Of a stretch of 7,247 nucleotides of DNA, positions 1 through 6,222 are shown piece after piece (position 1 is the stretch's first letter; every line of letters begins with the position of its first letter). The position numbers were made by a program, and so were the translations under genes. The notes below the pieces were generated by a model, which saw nothing but the letters and a program-made list of their open reading frames with translations, made no database searches and had not been told where the DNA came from. The DNA comes from CAXBES01 sp965367015 (GTDB lineage Bacteria; Bacteroidota; Bacteroidia; Flavobacteriales; Flavobacteriaceae): NCBI GenBank assembly GCA_965367015.1, contig CBDUGY010000133.1, positions 1-7,247 on the forward strand. Direction: 5' to 3'.

Positions 1-1165
1 TGGGAGAATCGTACATTCCCATAGAGGCTGCCACCAGAGGTACGTTGTCTATAATTGCCGATAATACTCCTAAGAGGATAACAACTACATCCTGATTAGG
101 AATCGCACCCTGCAGTATTTCTGCCAAATAACGAAGTGTCCCAACTTCTTCGCCATTCACCACACCATATACCAGACTTTCAAGTCCGGCAACCGCCATT
201 AAAATTCCCAAGAAGAAAAGAATACTAGAAATCTCAATTCGTGATAAAGCCTTATGTGCCGAGTACAAATGACGTCGCTCTTTACTAAAGTCTTCTTCCG
301 GATGAATATACTCCGAAACTAACCAAACCACCCCTAGTGCCAGCATCATTCCAATATATGGAGGCAAATGTGTAATAGTTTTAAAGACGGGTACAGAGAC
401 TATCATTCCCAATCCAAGAAACAACATGGTTTTACTACTTAAGAGGCGCTCAGCTTCTTCGTCTGTGGAAGAATCCACTTCAATCTCGCCCTTAAAAGCC
501 GGCATATAACTGGCGATAACGAAAGGAACTATAAAACAAACGATAGACGGTAGTACCACAAATTCTATAAGCCCCATTGCAGTAACATTATCTGCTATCC
601 AGAGCATAGTGGTGGTAACATCACCTATTGGTGACCAGGCTCCACCGGCATTGGCTGCAATCACTACCATTGCTGCATACCAAAGTCGCTCCTCTCTAAC
701 TATAATGAGTTTTCGTAATAAAGTCACCAAAACTATCGTAGCTGTTAAATTGTCTATGATTGCCGAAAGAATAAATGCTAGTATACCGATAATCCATAGG
801 AGTCTTCTTTTGCTCTTTGTTTTTACAGCACTTTTTAGTATTTCGAATCCTCGATGCAGATCTATAATTTCTACAATAGTCATTGCTCCAATAAGAAATA
901 TGAGAATTTCTGCTGTTTTCCCTAAATGATGTAGCAGCGCATTATCGAAACCATGTTCGGCCTCCTCACCTCCAGTAAGAAAATTAAAGGCGTTTTCGTG
1001 AGTATCGATAACATCGAACCAACCAGCGTGAAAGCCAACAGCTAACACCGCCCATATTAGGGATGCCATTATAAGTGCAGGAACTGTTTTATCTAATTTT
1101 AAGGGGTGTTCGAGGGTAATTGAAAGATACCCGATAACAAAAATTAAAATAATTATTGACTCCAT
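1..1165 (-). CDS. nhaD: Na+/H+ antiporter, NhaD family (3' end outside window)
   Basis: This inner-membrane secondary transporter exports Na+ (or Li+) in exchange for protons, serving salt and pH homeostasis. It belongs to the NhaD branch of the ion transporter superfamily. I translated 388 codons from the ATG at 1165; the frame stays open to base 1, so the C-terminus is missing (from memory, family members are roughly 430-480 residues). Hydrophobic segments run through most of the length, starting at residues 1-16 and 28-45. Two related motifs mark the two repeated halves: SAIIDNLTATIVL at 134-146 and SAIIDNVPLVAA at 369-380. The loop NAGGAWSPIGDVTTTMLW at 172-189 is typical of NhaD. A charged, acidic cytoplasm-like stretch lies at 226-241. 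The ATG at 1165 is chosen because a membrane segment begins right after it. No Shine-Dalgarno sequence precedes it. The gene follows the dehydrogenase gene on the same strand after a 184-base gap with stem-loops, so it probably has its own promoter. Family assignment is strong; ion preference is inferred. Confidence 0.93.
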   Translation of the reverse strand, partial: MESIIILIFVIGYLSITLEHPLKLDKTVPALIMASLIWAVLAVGFHAGWFDVIDTHENAFNFLTGGEEAEHGFDNALLHHLGKTAEILIFLIGAMTIVEIIDLHRGFEILKSAVKTKSKRRLLWIIGILAFILSAIIDNLTATIVLVTLLRKLIIVREERLWYAAMVVIAANAGGAWSPIGDVTTTMLWIADNVTAMGLIEFVVLPSIVCFIVPFVIASYMPAFKGEIEVDSSTDEEAERLLSSKTMLFLGLGMIVSVPVFKTITHLPPYIGMMLALGVVWLVSEYIHPEEDFSKERRHLYSAHKALSRIEISSILFFLGILMAVAGLESLVYGVVNGEEVGTLRYLAEILQGAIPNQDVVVILLGVLSAIIDNVPLVAASMGMYDSP

Positions 1166-1198
1166 AAAAGTGAGGTTGTTAAGTGTTTTGTTTGTTGA

Positions 1199-1251
1199 CG
1201 CTTTTAGCGATAATTTTTTATCTTTTTGAAATCGCCAAAAGGCTTTTCAAA
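1199..1251 (-). promoter_or_regulatory. Structured leader upstream of nhaD
   Basis: Two short stem-loops lie 34-86 bases upstream of the nhaD start. The distal one pairs 1225-1231 with 1245-1251 (seven perfect pairs), continues after a small internal loop with GCC/GGC (1234-1236 with 1241-1243), and is closed by a four-base loop. The proximal one is CGCT/AGCG at 1199-1202 and 1206-1209. An alternative pairing, GCGAT at 1207-1211 with ATCGC at 1231-1235, would exclude both. No uridine run follows the distal hairpin on the minus strand, so it does not look like a terminator. I do not recognise a known riboswitch. A regulatory role is inference; A/T-rich intergenic DNA can form such stems by chance. 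Confidence 0.3.
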
Positions 1252-1273
1252 CAACTCTATATAATTTCAATTA

Positions 1274-1294
1274 GATTCCGCTCCGAGCGGGATT
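1274..1294 (-). terminator. GC-rich stem-loop, possible terminator of the dehydrogenase gene
   Basis: The core CCGCT-CCG-AGCGG at 1278-1290 forms five strong pairs around a three-base loop, extended by A/T pairs with one mismatch on the minus strand. It stands out from the A/T-rich surroundings. It lies about 56 bases after the dehydrogenase stop codon and about 110 bases before the nhaD start. On the minus strand the stem is followed by TAATTGAAATTAT rather than a clean uridine run, so intrinsic termination would be weak. It could instead belong to the nhaD leader or protect an mRNA 3' end. Confidence 0.35.
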
Positions 1295-1349
1295 AATTCA
1301 GTCATTATATTTGAATTCTTCTAATAAAGACTTTCAAAAATTAATTTGA

Positions 1350-2576
1350 CTAAATTAACTGTTTTAAGGCAATTTCGAAAGCTGTTTTACTAATGTTTGT
1401 TTTAGTGCTGTTATTATCGAATGTATTTTGAATTGCATTCTTTATGGTCATAGAAGTATCATTAAAGATAGCTTCATCGGTCATCTGCACCTTCCGCTCC
1501 ATAAAATATGCAAAAACACGTGCCATTCCGCAGTTACTGATAAAATCCGGAATTAAACTTACCCGAGCATCGGTATACTCCATAATAGGTCCGAAAAAAA
1601 TCTCTTTATCTGCAAACGGAACATTTGCACCACAGCTAATTACTTCTAATCCGGTTTCGATCATGGAGGTAATTTGCTCTTTCGTGATCAATCGCGATGC
1701 TGCGCATGGCGCGAAAACCTCGCATTCTAAGGTCCAAACCTTATCGTTTATCTCATTGAAAGGGATCATGTTTTTAGCTCGAAGTGTATTTCCGTCTTTG
1801 TGCAAAAATAGCTGCTTAATTTCATCAAAAGTAAAACCATCCTCTTTGATAATTCCTCCAGCTCTATCGATAATTCCAACCACCTTCGCTCCCATTTGCG
1901 CCAAATAAAACGCGGCTGCAGCACCCACGTTTCCAAAACCCTGAACTACTGCCCGCTTTCCTTCTACATTTCCACCGTAAATATCATAATAATGTCTTAC
2001 GGCTTCTGCGACGCCATAGCCAGTGATCATATCAGCTACGGTATATTTTCTGGTAACATCGGGAGAATAATTTATATTCTCCAATACTTTTATCACACCC
2101 TGTCTAAGTTGACCTATTCTATTTATTTTATCTGCTTCCGTTGGGGTGAAATGTCCATTAAAAACCCCTTCCTGCGGATGCCAAACGCCGCTTTCTTCAG
2201 TAATAGGAATTACTTCATGGATTTCATCTACATTGAGATCACCTCCTGTGCCATAATATGCTTTCAGAAGCGGGGAAACAGCCTTATACCAACGCTCCAG
2301 AACACCTTTTTTTCTTGGATCATGCGGATTAAAGTTGATTCCCGATTTTGCCCCTCCTATGGCGGGGCCGGATACAGTAAACTTTACTTCCATTGTTTTG
2401 GCAAGCGATAGCACTTCGTTTTGATCTAACCCTTCGCGCATTCGTGTTCCTCCACCTGCCGCACCACCGCGTAACGAATTAATCACCGTCCAGCCTTCAG
2501 CTTCGGTTTCAGGGTCATTCCAATGAAAAACAATTTCAGGTTCTTTATTTTCGTACTTGGTTAATAGTTCTTTCAT
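1350..2576 (-). CDS. Glu/Leu/Phe/Val-family amino acid dehydrogenase
   Basis: This cytoplasmic NAD(P)-dependent enzyme catalyses reversible oxidative deamination of an amino acid to its 2-oxo acid and ammonium. The 408-residue length fits the family (about 350-450). The N-terminal dimerisation and substrate domain spans roughly residues 15-165. It has the glycine-rich GGAAGGGTRMR at 37-47, K65 in VKFTVSGPAIGGAKSGI with the likely catalytic K77, and D113 in GTGGDLNVDE as the likely catalytic aspartate. The Rossmann domain follows, with GFGNVG at 213-218 and an acidic residue D237 ending the second strand (GIID), suggesting NAD+ preference. The family signatures ECEVFAPCAA (284-293), CGANVPF (315-321) and IPDFISNCGM (342-351) are present but diverge from classical glutamate or leucine dehydrogenases, so the substrate is not assignable. 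The ATG start is followed directly by family-like sequence, and a promoter box lies 49 bases upstream. It is divergent from a LysE-family exporter gene. No symbol is given because gdhA or ldh would overstate the evidence. Confidence 0.92.
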   Translation of the reverse strand: MKELLTKYENKEPEIVFHWNDPETEAEGWTVINSLRGGAAGGGTRMREGLDQNEVLSLAKTMEVKFTVSGPAIGGAKSGINFNPHDPRKKGVLERWYKAVSPLLKAYYGTGGDLNVDEIHEVIPITEESGVWHPQEGVFNGHFTPTEADKINRIGQLRQGVIKVLENINYSPDVTRKYTVADMITGYGVAEAVRHYYDIYGGNVEGKRAVVQGFGNVGAAAAFYLAQMGAKVVGIIDRAGGIIKEDGFTFDEIKQLFLHKDGNTLRAKNMIPFNEINDKVWTLECEVFAPCAASRLITKEQITSMIETGLEVISCGANVPFADKEIFFGPIMEYTDARVSLIPDFISNCGMARVFAYFMERKVQMTDEAIFNDTSMTIKNAIQNTFDNNSTKTNISKTAFEIALKQLI

Positions 2577-2624
2577 TAAAATTTAGATATGATGTGCTTA
2601 GCTGTTTCTGTAAATTTTCAACGA

Positions 2625-2632
2625 CAAATATA
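2625..2632 (-). promoter_or_regulatory. Bacteroidota-type -7 promoter box for the dehydrogenase gene
   Basis: On the minus strand these bases read TATATTTG, a full match to the TAnnTTTG -7 element used by the primary sigma factor of Bacteroidota. Transcription would start near 2618, giving a leader of roughly 40 bases before the ATG at 2576. I see no clear TTG at the expected -33 spacing, so the call rests on the -7 box and its position. Confidence 0.55.
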
Positions 2633-2672
2633 GGAAAGTTGTCATGGAAGATTTAATACTGGTCTAAAAAAT

Positions 2673-2685
2673 TTAGGTTACCTAA
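2673..2685. promoter_or_regulatory. Palindrome TTAGGT-T-ACCTAA, candidate operator
   Basis: This is a perfect inverted repeat with six-base arms around one central base. It sits about 50 bases upstream of the dehydrogenase -7 box and about 120 bases before the divergent exporter gene. Its position fits a transcription factor site acting on the dehydrogenase promoter or on both genes. No regulator gene is present in the window, so the binding protein is unknown; an Lrp/AsnC-type amino acid regulator is only a guess. Confidence 0.35.
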
Positions 2686-2710
2686 TATTTCGTAATTTTC
2701 TAAGGTTTTT

Positions 2711-2738
2711 AATATCAGTAATATCAAGCTCGGTGATA
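2711..2738. repeat. Direct and inverted TATCA repeats in the divergent intergenic region
   Basis: AATATCA occurs at 2711-2717 and again at 2720-2726, a nine-base period. TATCA at 2722-2726 is mirrored by TGATA at 2734-2738. Such clusters can be protein-binding sites, and this one lies 63-90 bases before the exporter start, but the words are short and A/T-rich, so chance is a real alternative. Confidence 0.22.
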
Positions 2739-2800
2739 AATTTTTAAGATAGCGTCGTTTAAAGATTGAAATATTCTGATAAAGCAGATAAAAAAGTTAA

Positions 2801-3409
2801 ATGGAAGTACTTACAGGAATTCTTTTAGGACTTAGCACGCTGATTTTTATTGGTCCTGTTTTTTTCTATCTTCTGAAAAGTACTCTCGAACATTCCCTAA
2901 GAGCCGGTATAGCTGTTGCAATAGGAATTATTATAGGAGATATTCTCTACGTATTAATTGTGTTTAATGGATTCAGCAGCATTTTTGAAGATCAGGAAAA
3001 CAAAAAGTGGTTAGCGCTAATAGGAAGCATTTTTCTTATAGCTATGGGAATTAAATATCTTTTAAAATACTCGCCTACGATGGACTTCTCTATAAAATCG
3101 TCTCGTTCAATGATCACATACGCCTTCAATGGTTTTCTCATTAATTTCATCAACCCCTTTGTTATTGGTGTATGGATATTATTTGTTGGAATAAATAAAT
3201 CAAGATTTGACACTCATATTTCAATTATCACGTCGCTAACTTTCACTCTTATCGTTATTTTTCTAACTGATTGTGCCAAGGCGATATTTGCGCATAAACT
3301 AAAAAAATTATTTAACACCAACCGCTTACAATCCATGTTTAAAATTTTTGGCGTAATCATGATAATCTTCGGTATAAGACTACTATTGCTATTCATTGAC
3401 CGATTTTAG
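2801..3409 (+). CDS. LysE-family translocator (putative amino acid exporter)
   Basis: This is a small inner-membrane exporter of the LysE/RhtB superfamily, whose members export amino acids or related small metabolites using ion gradients. The 202-residue length is typical. The N-terminal family signature is visible: GP at 18-19 in the first membrane segment, a run of spaced glycines (G36, G42) and GDILY at 46-50. The second signature NFINP is at 115-119, followed by a membrane helix. D157 and K160 lie inside another hydrophobic segment. About six hydrophobic segments can be drawn: 4-26, 36-58, 70-88, 106-130, 139-160 and 178-198. The ATG is chosen because the first helix begins at once; there is no Shine-Dalgarno sequence. 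The gene is divergent from the amino acid dehydrogenase gene, which makes export of an amino acid plausible, but the substrate cannot be read from sequence. The DUF1761 gene follows after 32 bases and may be co-transcribed. Confidence 0.88.
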   Translation: MEVLTGILLGLSTLIFIGPVFFYLLKSTLEHSLRAGIAVAIGIIIGDILYVLIVFNGFSSIFEDQENKKWLALIGSIFLIAMGIKYLLKYSPTMDFSIKSSRSMITYAFNGFLINFINPFVIGVWILFVGINKSRFDTHISIITSLTFTLIVIFLTDCAKAIFAHKLKKLFNTNRLQSMFKIFGVIMIIFGIRLLLLFIDRF

Positions 3410-3410
3410 G

Positions 3411-3418
3411 TATATTTA
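3411..3418 (+). promoter_or_regulatory. Weak -7-like box before the DUF1761 gene
   Basis: TATATTTA matches seven of eight positions of the TAnnTTTG element (last base A). A TTG lies at 3386-3388, 22 bases upstream, close to the -33 position. It begins just after the exporter stop codon, so the DUF1761 gene could have its own start of transcription with a very short leader. Read-through from the exporter gene is equally possible. Confidence 0.25.
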
Positions 3419-3424
3419 ATAAAC

Positions 3425-3440
3425 CAAAAAATCAAAAAAT
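3425..3440 (+). repeat. Tandem octamer CAAAAAAT x2 at the translation start
   Basis: Two perfect copies of CAAAAAAT (3425-3432 and 3433-3440) end one base before the ATG at 3442. In Bacteroidota, adenine-rich, unstructured leaders replace the Shine-Dalgarno sequence in helping initiation, and this repeat probably provides that. It also supports the chosen start. A slippage-prone repeat is possible, but with only two copies this is weak. Confidence 0.5.
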
Positions 3441-3441
3441 C

Positions 3442-3942
3442 ATGTTTCCAAACATCTTAGTAGTGGCGTTGGCCGCCCTCGTACCGCTTGTAATAGGTTT
3501 TATTTACTACAATCCAAAAGTATTTGGAAATGTATGGATGAAGACCTGCGGTCTGACTGAAGAAAAATTAAAATCGGGAAATAAGGCGCTCATCTTTGGA
3601 ATTACCTTAGTTCTGAGCTTCCTTCTTTCGCTGTTTTTATTTTCACTTGTTGTACATCAAACTCACTATTACTCGATTTTAATCGATGAAGAGGGTTTCG
3701 GGGTTGATGGATCTGAAATCATGAATCAAATTAACGCTTTTATGGGCACCTATGGTAATCATTTCAGAACTTTTAAACACGGGGCACTTCACGGATCTCT
3801 CGTAGGCATTTTTATCGGATTACCGATAATTATGATCAATGGCCTATTTGAAACCAGATCTTTGAAATACGGCTTCATCAACGCTGGATATTGGGTTATA
3901 ACGTTGGGCATCATGGGAGGCATACTATGCCAATGGGGATAA
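3442..3942 (+). CDS. DUF1761 membrane protein of unknown function
   Basis: This 166-residue protein resembles the DUF1761 family, whose biochemical role is unknown. The start is typical of that family: a first membrane segment at about 4-22 running into GFIYYNPKVFGNVWMK (19-34) and the motif GLTEEKL (37-43). Further membrane segments lie at about 48-71, 118-135 and 142-163. Between the second and third is a hydrophilic loop (72-112) leading into KHGALHG (112-118), with H113 and H117 near the membrane interface. The C-terminal LFETRSLKYGFINAGYW (135-151) is also family-like. The ATG is preceded by the adenine-rich octamer repeat and by nothing better upstream. It lies 32 bases after the LysE-family gene on the same strand, so a two-gene unit is likely. 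The stop codon abuts the stop of the convergent hydrolase gene. The family assignment is from memory of its conserved patterns; no function is proposed. Confidence 0.8.
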   Translation: MFPNILVVALAALVPLVIGFIYYNPKVFGNVWMKTCGLTEEKLKSGNKALIFGITLVLSFLLSLFLFSLVVHQTHYYSILIDEEGFGVDGSEIMNQINAFMGTYGNHFRTFKHGALHGSLVGIFIGLPIIMINGLFETRSLKYGFINAGYWVITLGIMGGILCQWG

Positions 3943-3952
3943 TTAATTACCC
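3936..3952. terminator. Palindrome across two abutting stop codons
   Basis: GGG at 3936-3938 and CCC at 3950-3952 flank the self-complementary TAATTAATTA (3940-3949), with one extra A at 3939. The sequence contains both stop codons, TAA at 3940-3942 on the plus strand and its mirror at 3943-3945 on the minus strand. Folded, it gives a six-pair stem with a TTAA loop and could slow transcription from both sides. On the plus strand it is followed by TTTATTCTAT, which is only moderately T-rich. A working bidirectional terminator is possible but unproven. Confidence 0.3.
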
Positions 3953-4953
3953 TTTATTCTATCAAATAAAGCAGCAAACAAAGAAGAGAAATCTGTCTTA
4001 GTGGACGGAGAATTTGGTCTTTGAACTTTCAATTCTCCGTCAGTCTGCTCTACTAACAAATATTGCCATACATACGGTGCTTCTTCAGTAAAACCCCGCT
4101 GTCCAAAGCGCATATCATTATACAAAAGTCCCTGATCGGTTTTCTCAATAAAATACCACCCATCAGATATTTTAAGCATTTGCTGTACGACTTTCTGATT
4201 GCTATAAGGAGCAAGCAAATTATGATTCTTTGGAATTTCAGAAGAAAAAGAAATTTTGGAACTGTCAAACAAAGAATAATATCCCGATATATAACCCTGG
4301 TCAGTTTCAATATAAGCGTTCCACAAGATGCTGTTGAGCGGGGTTGGGGTCGTTTCCAATTCAACGTAATCAATATTCTGTTGATGTAGCGCATCTTTAA
4401 ATTTTATATAGCCAATCGATTTAAACACAAGGGTTAACAACATATAAAATGTACTGATTAATAACGCCCATCTATTGAGAGCTCTGCGTTTTGGATTCGT
4501 TCTCTTATAAAACATCGCCAGTAAAACCAACAAAAAGAAGGGAACAGTATATAGAGGATCTATCACAAAAATATTTTTGTAAGCCAGTCGCTCCTCTAGT
4601 GGCCAGAAGAATTGTGTGCCCCAGGCTGTATGCGCATCTAAGAGCGGGTGTGTCACCAAACACATAAAAAACATCCATGTCCAGTTTTTAAAAGTGGCCT
4701 CCTTTTTTCGATACATCTTATGCACCAGCCATCCTAGAATTGGTGCCAGAGCAATGCAAAAGACAAGCGAATGTGAGAAACCCCGATGATACAGATTAGC
4801 CGTCATTTCATCAGTTATAAAATTTAAAAGCACATCGAGATCTGGAATAGTACCAGCAATTGCTCCCCAAAGCATAGCTTTGTTGCCTATTTTCTTACCC
4901 AATACAGCTTCCCCTACGGAAGCTCCAAGAACAATCTGGGTTAACGAGTCCAT
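3943..4953 (-). CDS. Membrane-bound metal-dependent hydrolase, YdjM-like
   Basis: This 336-residue protein belongs to the inner-membrane putative metal-dependent hydrolase family related to E. coli YdjM (Pfam family 04307 from memory). The substrate is unknown for the family. The signature metal-ligand pattern is present: MDSLTQIVLGASVGEAVLG at the N-terminus, PDLD at 37-40, HRGFSHS at 56-62 and THPLLDAHTAWG at 101-112, with H56, H61, D38/D40, H102 and D106 as likely ligands. Hydrophobic segments occur at about 24-36, 62-78, 92-102, 130-149 and 162-181. The C-terminal part from about 185 is soluble and less conserved, a common layout in Bacteroidota homologues. Its ATG (4951-4953) lies inside the end of the upstream acyltransferase gene, a 13-base overlap in a different frame, implying translational coupling. 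GAGG sits too close to the ATG to be a normal ribosome binding site. The stop is adjacent to that of the convergent DUF1761 gene. Confidence 0.87.
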   Translation of the reverse strand: MDSLTQIVLGASVGEAVLGKKIGNKAMLWGAIAGTIPDLDVLLNFITDEMTANLYHRGFSHSLVFCIALAPILGWLVHKMYRKKEATFKNWTWMFFMCLVTHPLLDAHTAWGTQFFWPLEERLAYKNIFVIDPLYTVPFFLLVLLAMFYKRTNPKRRALNRWALLISTFYMLLTLVFKSIGYIKFKDALHQQNIDYVELETTPTPLNSILWNAYIETDQGYISGYYSLFDSSKISFSSEIPKNHNLLAPYSNQKVVQQMLKISDGWYFIEKTDQGLLYNDMRFGQRGFTEEAPYVWQYLLVEQTDGELKVQRPNSPSTKTDFSSLFAALFDRIKGN

Positions 4954-6119
4954 TCCTCTAAAAATTTTGATTTAAAAGGCTGCCTCAGTTCGAAATCGCT
5001 GGGAGAAACTAAATTGAGAATAGAAGCTACAAATATATTAGGTATAGCCGATTTATGTTGTGCGTATAAAGTCATATCGATGGGTTCTGCTCCCAAGGAA
5101 CTCTTCATAAGTTCGCTGGTGCGCCCGAATTGAAGCTCTGAAACTTGTTTGTGAATCGCCTGATCAACATAATCATATAAAAGTCTCTGATATACCGCTA
5201 GTTTTTGATTGACAGAATAATCAAGACCCACATAATTCGCTTCCATCAATCCTTTGTGAAAGAACGCAGTGCTAAACCCGATAAGAACATTTTCATTGAA
5301 GACTCCCTTAAAGCAAAATGCATCGCCAAGTTTTTCCTTAAAAGCGGCAAATGCGAGTGGGTCGATAAATCCATAGCTATAACTATGTTTTTCAGCTACA
5401 TTCTGAAAAAGCTCTTTAATCCGTTTTTCTCTCTGAAGAATTTCACGATGATCCAGTGACCTGAGCTCTAGCATATTCGACCGCCGAAAAACTGCTTTTG
5501 CCTTGGTTCTGAATTTAGTTTTCATACTAAACAGATACTCTTCCATTGATTTCCATTGCGGATGAATTGGCAAAACCATATTCACATCGATCATAAAATC
5601 TTTAAACTTATGCTCTTTTAATAAATCGGAATATTTTGTAGAATCCGGCCAAAATTCCTTAAACAGAATTACAGAGATTTTCTTACCTGTATTTTCGTCC
5701 TTCTTAATTTTTTTAGTAACTGAAATAATTTGGTCAATTGCTTCTGCTGTGCTCACAGCGTCAGTATTTAAAAAACCGTTCTCCCCATCTGCAAATACAT
5801 TGCCGCAAACCAACATGTTCATTGACAAATTACCGTCAGAATCGGTTGAAAAGTGTTTTAAAAACCGACTGTGATCTTCCTTTTTTTTATATAGAAATGT
5901 TACCAATTGAAATACTCCCACAAGAACAGGCTTCCCTGTTTTATCATAGATAATTGTATACAGAAAATCCATCTTTGAAGCCATGCTCTGCTCTAAAGCC
6001 GTGAGATAGTTTATAGATAAATAGATATTTCTATCCCGTACCACCTCTTGCCAGTCATTAATATTAACTGAAGCTATTGAAGTTTTCAAATCAAAAGTGA
6101 AAAAGGTTCGGCTTGACAA
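4941..6119 (-). CDS. FemAB/GNAT-like acyltransferase (peptidoglycan-biosynthesis-type)
   Basis: The 392-residue soluble protein resembles the acyl-CoA N-acyltransferase fold proteins annotated as FemAB-like or peptidoglycan biosynthesis/recognition proteins. Such proteins transfer acyl or aminoacyl groups; the substrate here is unknown. Visible signs are the N-terminal DWQEVVRDRNIYLSINYLTALEQS (in 22-45), the basic segment SMKTKFRTKAKAVFRR (198-213), KGVFNENVLIGFSTAFF (271-287) as a GNAT-like strand pair, and a C-terminal helix-strand block VYQRLLYDYVDQAIHK (309-324) then ELQFGRTSELMKSSLG (328-343), matching the family's last conserved motif. There is no signal peptide. The start is uncertain: the first in-frame candidate after the upstream stop at 6135-6137 is TTG at 6119, a second TTG is residue 11 (6089), and the first ATG is residue 46, too late. 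An A8 tract on the coding strand (5881-5888) encodes the lysines at 78-80. The gene overlaps the hydrolase gene and follows anmK by 103 bases. Confidence 0.75.
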   Translation of the reverse strand: MSSRTFFTFDLKTSIASVNINDWQEVVRDRNIYLSINYLTALEQSMASKMDFLYTIIYDKTGKPVLVGVFQLVTFLYKKKEDHSRFLKHFSTDSDGNLSMNMLVCGNVFADGENGFLNTDAVSTAEAIDQIISVTKKIKKDENTGKKISVILFKEFWPDSTKYSDLLKEHKFKDFMIDVNMVLPIHPQWKSMEEYLFSMKTKFRTKAKAVFRRSNMLELRSLDHREILQREKRIKELFQNVAEKHSYSYGFIDPLAFAAFKEKLGDAFCFKGVFNENVLIGFSTAFFHKGLMEANYVGLDYSVNQKLAVYQRLLYDYVDQAIHKQVSELQFGRTSELMKSSLGAEPIDMTLYAQHKSAIPNIFVASILNLVSPSDFELRQPFKSKFLEEWTR

Positions 6120-6222
6120 ATAGAGGTGATTTATTTATTAGTAAAAATAATGTATAAATAGTTACTTAATTATTTAAAAAAAGAAAACAATTGTGAATCA
6201 GCTTCTGGTCGTTTTTTTCGTT
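6120..6222 (-). other. A/T-rich gap between anmK and the acyltransferase gene
   Basis: These 103 bases are very A/T-rich and contain no open frame. On the minus strand a T-rich run (about 6174-6188, TTTTCTTTTTTT) follows the anmK stop by some 35 bases, but no convincing stem precedes it. I found no perfect TAnnTTTG box; TATTTTTA-like sequence near 6140-6150 is the nearest. Whether the downstream pair is transcribed from here or from the anmK promoter cannot be decided. Confidence 0.4.

Noticed and set aside
609..929. Plus-strand open frame of 106 codons
   Set aside because: It lies fully inside the nhaD coding region on the opposite strand, whose translation gives clear antiporter motifs; the plus-strand product has low-complexity Ile/Ser/Arg-rich sequence.
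1444..2411. Two plus-strand open frames (1444-1908 and 1896-2411)
   Set aside because: Both are antisense to the dehydrogenase gene, which has family motifs along its whole length; the shadow products show no recognisable domain.
3919..3931. Hairpin GGCAT-ACT-ATGCC at the end of the DUF1761 gene as terminator
   Set aside because: It is inside the coding region and is followed by AATGGGG rather than a T-run; it probably reflects codon content.
4053..4394. Open frames on both strands within the hydrolase gene
   Set aside because: They overlap the C-terminal half of the hydrolase in other frames and have no recognisable features or leader.
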